Assembly (NCBI GenBank): GCA_027858955.1
Contig: JAQIBR010000110.1
Span: 1-45,345, forward strand
DNA: 45,345 nt
Direction of reading: 5' to 3'
From: Bacteroidales bacterium
Lineage (GTDB): Bacteria > Bacteroidota > Bacteroidia > Bacteroidales > UBA12170
Both the position numbers and the translations under genes were made by a program. Positions 40,244 to 45,345 of this stretch are shown here, piece by piece (position 1 is the stretch's first letter; each line of letters opens with the position of its first letter). The notes beneath the pieces were generated by a model that was not told the origin of the DNA, did no database searches, and was given only the letters and a program-made list of their open reading frames with translations.

Positions 40244-43200
40244 ATGAAAAATAAGAAAAAATTTATCACTTGTGACGGTAACTATGCGGCTGCTCATATT
40301 GCTTATATGTTTAGCGAAGTCGCTGCCATTTATCCGATCACGCCATCTTCAACCATGGCTGAATACATCGATGAATGGGCTGCTTTTGGACGGAAAAACA
40401 TTTTTGGAGAAACGGTACACGTCTCCGAAATGCAATCAGAAGGTGGTGCTTCAGGTGCTGTTCATGGTTCACTACAAGCAGGTGCATTAACCAGCACTTT
40501 TACTGCTTCTCAAGGATTATTATTAATGATTCCTAATATGTATAAAATGGCTGGTGAGCTTTTACCTGCTGTTTTTCACGTAAGTGCTCGTAGTCTTGCT
40601 GCTCAGGCGCTTTCAATTTTCGGTGACCATTCTGATGTGATGTCTGCACGCCAAACAGGATTTGCTTTTATGGCTACAGGTGGTGTTCAAGAAGTAATGG
40701 ATTTGGCTGGTATTGCTCACCTAGCAGCTATTAAAACCCGCATTCCTTTTGTTCACTTTTTCGATGGTTTCCGTACTTCCCACGAAATCCAAAAAATTGA
40801 ATATTTCGATAATGAAGACTTGGCTGATTTAGTTGACCTTGATGCATTACAAAAATTCAGAGATTCAGCATTGAATCCTGAGAATCCTGTAACTAGAGGA
40901 ACTGCTCAAAATCCTGATATTTATTTTCAAGCTCGAGAAGCAGGTAATAAATTCTACGATGCCATCCCTGATGTTGTAGAAGAATATATGCAGGAAATAA
41001 CAAAGAAAACAGGTCGCGAATACCATCCTTTCACCTATTACGGGGCTAAAGATGCTACCGATATTATTATCGCAATGGGTTCTGTTACTGAAACTATTAA
41101 AGAAGTTATCGATTACAAAATAGCCAAAGGCGAGAAAATTGGCTTAGTTTCTGTTCATTTATATCGTCCGTTCTCCGCAAAATATTTCTTTAAAGTACTT
41201 CCAAAATCAGTGAAGCGCATTGCGGTATTAGATCGAACTAAAGAACCAGGTGCTAATGGTGAGCCATTGTACTTAGATGTTCGCGATTTATTCTACGGCA
41301 AAGAAAATGCTCCTGTTGTTGGTGGTGGTCGTTATGGTTTATCTTCTAAAGATACTACGCCGGCTCAAATCATTGGTGTTTATGAAAACCTTCAATTACC
41401 TGAACCAAAAAATCGTTTTACTATTGGTATTGTTGATGATGTTACTTTCCATTCTTTACCTAAAAAAGAAGAAGTGAGTATTGTTCCCAAAGGAACTTTC
41501 GAAGCTAAATTTTACGGTTTAGGTGCAGATGGAACAGTTGGTGCAAATAAAAACTCTATCAAAATTATTGGCGATTCTACCGATAAATATGTTCAGGCTT
41601 ATTTTTCTTATGACTCGAAGAAATCAGGTGGTATTACAATTTCTCACCTACGATTTGGAGACAAGCCTATTCGTTCGATTTATTTGGTAGGAACACCAGA
41701 TTTCGTTGCTTGTCACGTACCTGCATATTTGACAAAATATGATATGCTGAAAGGCATAAAAGAGAACGGAACTTTCTTATTAAATAGCAGTTGGGATGTA
41801 GCTACTACATTGGAGCATCTTCCTACCAAAATCAGAAAAACACTTGCCGAGAAAAATATTTCAATGTACATTATTGATGCCACATCTATTGCAGATGAAA
41901 TTGGCTTAGGTAATCGTACAAATACTATAATGCAATCTGCTTTCTTTAAAGTTTCTGAGGTTATTCCCTACAAATTAGCTGTTGAGCAAATGAAAGCTTT
42001 CATTGTTAAATCATATGGTTTAAAAGGTGAAGAAATTGTAAATATGAACTTTGCTGCCGTTGATCGTGGCGGTGCAGTTACCAAGGTAGAAATACCTAAG
42101 GAATGGGCTAATATTGATGTTGTTACAGAAAAAGCAAAAGCTGATGCTTCAATTCCTGATTTTATTAAAAACTTTGTAAATCCTGTAAATGCACAAGATG
42201 GCGACGATCTTCCCGTAAGTGCATTTACTGATCGTGAAGACGGAACTTTCCCAGCCGGAACTACAGCTTATGAAAAACGTGGTGTTGCGGTTAATATTCC
42301 TGAATGGCAAGCCGATAACTGTATTCAGTGTAACCAATGTTCATATGTTTGTCCTCACGCTGCAATTCGTCCTTTCTTAATGGATGAAAAAGAAGTTGCT
42401 AATGCTCCTGAAGGAACAGAAACTTTAAAAGCTACAGGAAAAGCTTTGGCAGGAATGCAATTCCGTATTCAAGTATCTGCATTAGATTGTACAGGTTGCG
42501 GTAACTGCGAGGAAGTTTGTCCTTCTAAAGTAAAATCCTTAGTTATGAAACCACTTGAGAGCCAAATGGTCGAAGCTGATCGCTGGGATTATTTTGCTAA
42601 GAATGTGACTTATAAAGATACATTGCTTGATAAAACAAAATCGGTTAAAAATTCTCAGTTTGCTCAACCCTTATTCGAGTTCTCCGGAGCTTGTGCCGGT
42701 TGTGGTGAAACTCCATATATCAAAACCATTACTCAATTATTTGGTGATAATATGATGGTAGCAAACGCTACAGGTTGTTCTTCTATTTATGGGGGTTCTG
42801 CACCTTCTACACCTTATTGTAAAAATTCTGATGGTGAAGGTCCAGCTTGGGCTAATTCCTTGTTTGAAGATAATGCTGAATTTGGATTCGGTATGGCAAC
42901 AGGTGTAAACAAAATTCGTTCTCGCGTTCAATTACGTTTAGAAGATGCGATTGCCAATGGAGTAACTCCTGAGCAAAAAGAAGTTTTCGAAAACTGGATT
43001 GCAACTAAAGAAGACGGATCTAATTCAAAAGAAGCTTCTGCTAAATTAAAAGAAGTTTTAAGCACAACTAAGACTGAAGTTTCTAAAGAATTATTGGCAT
43101 TGAGCAAGTATTTCTCTAAGCGCTCTCAATGGATCTTTGGTGGCGACGGCTGGGCATACGATATCGGATTTGGCGGACTTGATCATGTTTTAGCTTCTGG

Positions 43201-43795
43201 TGAAGATGTAAACGTATTGGTCATGGATACCGAAGTATATTCGAATACTGGTGGACAATCATCAAAAGCAACTCCAACTGCTGCCGTTGCAAAATTCGCT
43301 ACGGCCGGTAAACGCATCCGTAAAAAAGATCTAGGCGTTATGGCTATGTCTTACGGTTATGTTTATGTTGCACAAGTAGCAATGGGATCTAGTAATGCTC
43401 AGTATTTCAAAGCTATTAAAGAAGCTGAAGCTTATCCTGGTCCTTCATTGGTTATCGCTTATTCTCCTTGCATTGCTCACGGTCTTCGTGCTGGTATGGG
43501 AGCAACTCAATCTGAATCAAAGAAAGCCGTTGTAGCAGGTTATTGGAGCTTATATCGTTTCGATCCAAGATTGGAAGAAGAAGGAAAAAATCCTTTCCAA
43601 TTAGACTCTAAAGAACCGGATTGGACTAAATTTCAACAATTCTTAATGAACGAGATTCGTTTTTCTTCATTGAAAAAAGCATTCCCGAAAGAAGCAGATG
43701 AGTTATTTGCTGCTGCCGAATCAAATGCTAAATGGAGACATAATAGCTACAAACGCATGGCCGCTGCCGATTATTCGCTTCCAGAAAACGAATAG
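40244..43795 (+). CDS. nifJ: Pyruvate:ferredoxin (flavodoxin) oxidoreductase, single-chain
   Basis: This enzyme oxidises pyruvate with CoA to acetyl-CoA and CO2, reducing ferredoxin. The 1183-residue chain has all fused domains. Domain I starts with ITCDGNYAAAHIAYMFSEV and YPITPSSTMAE. Two ferredoxin motifs follow, CIQCNQCSYVCP (from Cys693) and CTGCGNCEEVCP (from Cys749). The proximal cluster motif is CAGCGE (from Cys817) and the TPP site is GDGWAYDIG (about 966) through NTGGQSSKATP. The length equals typical homodimeric PFOR (about 1170-1200). It implies low-potential ferredoxin metabolism in this organism. It is monocistronic with a strong terminator. Confidence 0.98.
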   Translation: MKNKKKFITCDGNYAAAHIAYMFSEVAAIYPITPSSTMAEYIDEWAAFGRKNIFGETVHVSEMQSEGGASGAVHGSLQAGALTSTFTASQGLLLMIPNMYKMAGELLPAVFHVSARSLAAQALSIFGDHSDVMSARQTGFAFMATGGVQEVMDLAGIAHLAAIKTRIPFVHFFDGFRTSHEIQKIEYFDNEDLADLVDLDALQKFRDSALNPENPVTRGTAQNPDIYFQAREAGNKFYDAIPDVVEEYMQEITKKTGREYHPFTYYGAKDATDIIIAMGSVTETIKEVIDYKIAKGEKIGLVSVHLYRPFSAKYFFKVLPKSVKRIAVLDRTKEPGANGEPLYLDVRDLFYGKENAPVVGGGRYGLSSKDTTPAQIIGVYENLQLPEPKNRFTIGIVDDVTFHSLPKKEEVSIVPKGTFEAKFYGLGADGTVGANKNSIKIIGDSTDKYVQAYFSYDSKKSGGITISHLRFGDKPIRSIYLVGTPDFVACHVPAYLTKYDMLKGIKENGTFLLNSSWDVATTLEHLPTKIRKTLAEKNISMYIIDATSIADEIGLGNRTNTIMQSAFFKVSEVIPYKLAVEQMKAFIVKSYGLKGEEIVNMNFAAVDRGGAVTKVEIPKEWANIDVVTEKAKADASIPDFIKNFVNPVNAQDGDDLPVSAFTDREDGTFPAGTTAYEKRGVAVNIPEWQADNCIQCNQCSYVCPHAAIRPFLMDEKEVANAPEGTETLKATGKALAGMQFRIQVSALDCTGCGNCEEVCPSKVKSLVMKPLESQMVEADRWDYFAKNVTYKDTLLDKTKSVKNSQFAQPLFEFSGACAGCGETPYIKTITQLFGDNMMVANATGCSSIYGGSAPSTPYCKNSDGEGPAWANSLFEDNAEFGFGMATGVNKIRSRVQLRLEDAIANGVTPEQKEVFENWIATKEDGSNSKEASAKLKEVLSTTKTEVSKELLALSKYFSKRSQWIFGGDGWAYDIGFGGLDHVLASGEDVNVLVMDTEVYSNTGGQSSKATPTAAVAKFATAGKRIRKKDLGVMAMSYGYVYVAQVAMGSSNAQYFKAIKEAEAYPGPSLVIAYSPCIAHGLRAGMGATQSESKKAVVAGYWSLYRFDPRLEEEGKNPFQLDSKEPDWTKFQQFLMNEIRFSSLKKAFPKEADELFAAAESNAKWRHNSYKRMAAADYSLPENE

Positions 43796-43820
43796 TAACA
43801 AATGCTATTTCAAATATATA

Positions 43821-43849
43821 AACCGGGAGCTTTTGCTTCCGGTTTTTTT
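43821..43849 (+). terminator. Terminator after nifJ
   Basis: ACCGGGAGC and GCTTCCGGT (with one G-T pair) close a TTTT loop, followed by seven T. Confidence 0.88.
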
Positions 43850-43858
43850 GTTAAAGAC

Positions 43859-43964
43859 TAACTCTACGAGGGTTTGGAACATTAACTCCACGAGGGGTTT
43901 GAACCCTAACTCTACAAGGGGTTTGAACCCTAACTCTACGAGGGTTTGAAACCCTCGTAGAGTT
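43859..43964. repeat. 24-bp tandem repeat ending in a perfect hairpin
   Basis: Four units of about 24 bp start at 43859, 43883, 43907 and 43931, with consensus TAACTCTACGAGGGGTTTGA plus ACCC. The last unit runs into its own reverse complement, making a perfect palindrome of 16+1+16 nt at 43932-43964 (AACTCTACGAGGGTTT-G-AAACCCTCGTAGAGTT). It lies just after the nifJ terminator, in the gap before the phosphatase gene. Confidence 0.9.
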
Positions 43965-44018
43965 CATAAAATCATAGATTTCAAATGTCTGTCAATCTGA
44001 AAATACCTCAATCTTAAT

Positions 44019-44026
44019 TAAATTTG
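44019..44026 (+). promoter_or_regulatory. -7 promoter box of the acid phosphatase gene
   Basis: TAAATTTG matches TAnnTTTG, 39 nt before the ATG at 44066. It overlaps a possible upstream TTG start, which is thereby excluded. Confidence 0.55.
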
Positions 44027-44065
44027 TATTCGCATTTTTTCTTACTATTTTTACAAAAAAAACAA

Positions 44066-44851
44066 ATGAAAAAATACAACATCATTCTTTTATCAGGAAT
44101 TCTATTAGGCTTCACATCTTGTCAACCAAAAGTCGAACAGTCAACTAGTGTTGACAATGAAAAATTACTTATAGCTACGCTTTATGTTCAACAAGCTGCC
44201 GAGTTTAACGCCTTGAATCATCAGGCATACAATATTGGCAAACTTCGTTTAGATGAAATCTTAAAAAATAGCAAAGCCGATAGAAAATTAGCTATTGTTG
44301 TGGATATTGATGAAACAGTTTTAGACAACTCTCCTTTTGAAGCCAAGAGTATTCTAGAAAAAACATCCTATCCAATGTATTGGGCAGAATGGTGTAATTT
44401 GGCCATGGCAGAGTCCGTTGCCGGAGCTTTGGAATTTTTAAACTATGCAGCAGAAAAAGGTGTTGAAACTTTTTATATTTCCAACAGAAAAGTTGAGCTG
44501 TTTGATAGCACTATGGCCAATTTAATTAGCAATGGTTTTCCTTTTGCCGATACAACACATATACTTCTGAGAACAACAACTTCTGATAAAGAACCTCGCA
44601 GAAGTATAGTAAAAGAGAACTTTGAGATTGTTTTACTCTTTGGTGATAATTTAGGTGATTTATCCCACATTTTCGATAACAAAAGCACTGCCGACCGTAA
44701 TTCAATGGTTGAAGAAAACAAAGCCGAATTTGGTAATCGTTTTATTGTTTTACCAAATCCAATGTATGGTGCCTGGGATGCTGCAATGTTTTATGATCTC
44801 GTAGTGGATAATAAAGATTCTGTTTATAAAGCAAGACTAAAAAGTTTTTAA
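44066..44851 (+). CDS. Lipoprotein acid phosphatase/5'-nucleotidase, e(P4) (HAD IIIB) family
   Basis: The 261-residue protein has a lipoprotein signal with lipobox GFTSC (Cys19). The HAD phosphatase motif I is VVDIDETVLDNSP (Asp80, Asp82). Motif II is YISNRK and the later acidic motif is LFGDNLGD. The order and spacing match the surface acid phosphatase e(P4)/class C family, which dephosphorylates nucleotides and other monoesters in the periplasm to allow nucleoside uptake. It is monocistronic with its own terminator. Confidence 0.92.
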   Translation: MKKYNIILLSGILLGFTSCQPKVEQSTSVDNEKLLIATLYVQQAAEFNALNHQAYNIGKLRLDEILKNSKADRKLAIVVDIDETVLDNSPFEAKSILEKTSYPMYWAEWCNLAMAESVAGALEFLNYAAEKGVETFYISNRKVELFDSTMANLISNGFPFADTTHILLRTTTSDKEPRRSIVKENFEIVLLFGDNLGDLSHIFDNKSTADRNSMVEENKAEFGNRFIVLPNPMYGAWDAAMFYDLVVDNKDSVYKARLKSF

Positions 44852-44871
44852 ATCTAAACGTTATATTTTTT

Positions 44872-44906
44872 AAAAAGCTGGCTCGGTCGTCCGACCTGCT
44901 TTTTTA
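44872..44906 (+). terminator. Terminator after the acid phosphatase gene
   Basis: AAAAAGC...GG and CC...GCTTTTTT pair, with an inner TCGG/CCGA stem and a following T-run. Confidence 0.8.
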
Positions 44907-44941
44907 TTTACGTTTAGTTGAGTAAAGGTAATCTTCAGATA

Positions 44942-45078
44942 ATACCAATTGTAGTTCAAAATGCCGCATAGCAAATTTTGAATTTATCCCGAATCTTCGG
45001 GAGTTAATGCCGAAAGATCAGCAAAACCGCAAATTGAACGAAGCGAAAATATGCGGCATTTAGTTGACTAATCGGTAT
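44942..45078 (-). repeat. 136-bp interspersed repeat, copy 5 (inverted)
   Basis: Read on the minus strand it runs from ATACCGATTAGTCAAC to CAATTGGTAT like the other copies, with one extra base before the central palindrome and a few substitutions (137 bp). It is the only copy in this orientation. It lies between the phosphatase terminator and the DUF2279 gene. Confidence 0.95.
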
Positions 45079-45141
45079 AACTCCAATTCTGACTCGAACT
45101 TTTCATTATCTTCGTTATTAAATAGAAAAAATTCTATAATT

Positions 45142-45345
45142 ATGATTCGGACTTTTTTAGTAGGATTAATAATTTTTATCACTCTAAATAGTGAGGCTCA
45201 AATTCAATTTACAAAATCATATCCTCATACTCTAAATAAAAAGCGATTGCAAACTGTGCTTACAGTGCAAGCAGCTTCATATATTAGTGGTCTTTCCTTT
45301 CTAAGCCTTATCTGGTATAAAGATCACGAACGTGTTCCTTTCCAT
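45142..45345 (+). CDS. DUF2279-family protein, 5' part (cut by window end)
   Basis: The first 68 codons are present. A signal peptide (MIRTFLVGLIIFITLNSEAQ) is followed by LNKKRLQTVLTVQAASY and a hydrophobic stretch ending in LIWYKDHERVPFH. The pattern (basic loop, helix, WYK...FH) matches the start of DUF2279 proteins of Bacteroidota, whose function I do not know. A near-consensus -7 box TATCTTCG lies at 45107-45114. The 3' end lies outside the window. Confidence 0.65.
   Translation, partial: MIRTFLVGLIIFITLNSEAQIQFTKSYPHTLNKKRLQTVLTVQAASYISGLSFLSLIWYKDHERVPFH

Noticed and set aside
43698-43949. Small protein with repeated NSTRGLNP units
   Set aside because: The frame lies mostly inside nifJ in another register and then reads through the terminator and the tandem repeat; the repeats explain the peptide pattern.
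43859-43964. CRISPR array
   Set aside because: The 24-bp units abut without unique spacers, and there are no cas genes in the window.
1-45078. Insertion sequence or complete transposon
   Set aside because: No transposase, integrase or recombinase gene was found; only non-coding repeats are present.

Overview
The window reads as chromosomal DNA of an anaerobic or facultatively anaerobic member of the Bacteroidota. It is AT-rich, many genes are preceded by the Bacteroidota -7 box TAnnTTTG rather than by E. coli-type promoters or purine-rich ribosome sites, and it carries family-typical small proteins (DUF4294, DUF2279). Placement near Bacteroidales/Marinilabiliales is suggested by pyruvate:ferredoxin oxidoreductase and pyruvate phosphate dikinase, but this is inference.

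Layout. 1-2752 is an accessory corner: two direct copies of a 136-bp structured repeat bracket a ribbon-helix-helix/MazF-type toxin-antitoxin pair, followed by hipB-hipA. 2896-8909 holds an EamA transporter, ppdK with a charged C-terminal tail, and a hybrid histidine kinase. 8904-15602 has a DUF4294 protein, the tig-clpP-clpX proteostasis cluster, a secreted S9-type hydrolase, an array of tiny hairpins, and a secreted protein made of about ten 16-residue Gly-rich repeats. 15719-20620 has tRNA-Leu(UAG), a second hairpin-rich intergenic region, a putative heavy-metal exporter, a non-canonical NRAMP relative, and dnaX. 20835-23542 is a molybdenum-cofactor cluster (moeA, a compact moaA, moaC). 23732-30753 has a SPOUT methylase, an outer-membrane barrel, rpmH, dipeptidase pepD, a GNAT acetyltransferase, an MFSD1-like MFS transporter and rsmG. 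30794-35772 has a glucosaminidase bracketed by two more repeat copies, then genes resembling both subunits of the archaeal-type glutamyl-tRNA(Gln) amidotransferase, gatE and gatD. 36085-45345 has a DnaQ/GIY-YIG fusion, a cyclophilin, a decapitated DUF4143 ATPase remnant, a DHOD-like flavoprotein divergent from nifJ (PFOR), a lipoprotein acid phosphatase, the fifth repeat copy (inverted) and the 5' part of a DUF2279 gene.

How it fits together. PFOR and PPDK work on the pyruvate/PEP node of ferredoxin-based metabolism. Tig, ClpP and ClpX form one folding/proteolysis unit. MoeA, MoaA and MoaC cover part of molybdopterin synthesis. PepD and the MFSD1-like carrier could form a dipeptide uptake and hydrolysis pair. 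The strongest unexpected content is GatDE in a bacterium. Next come the five-copy 136-bp element, the intergenic hairpin families, the 16-residue repeat protein, and three genes whose -7 box sits exactly 4 nt before the ATG, which predicts leaderless mRNAs. All functional calls come from reading motifs by eye; no database search was run.
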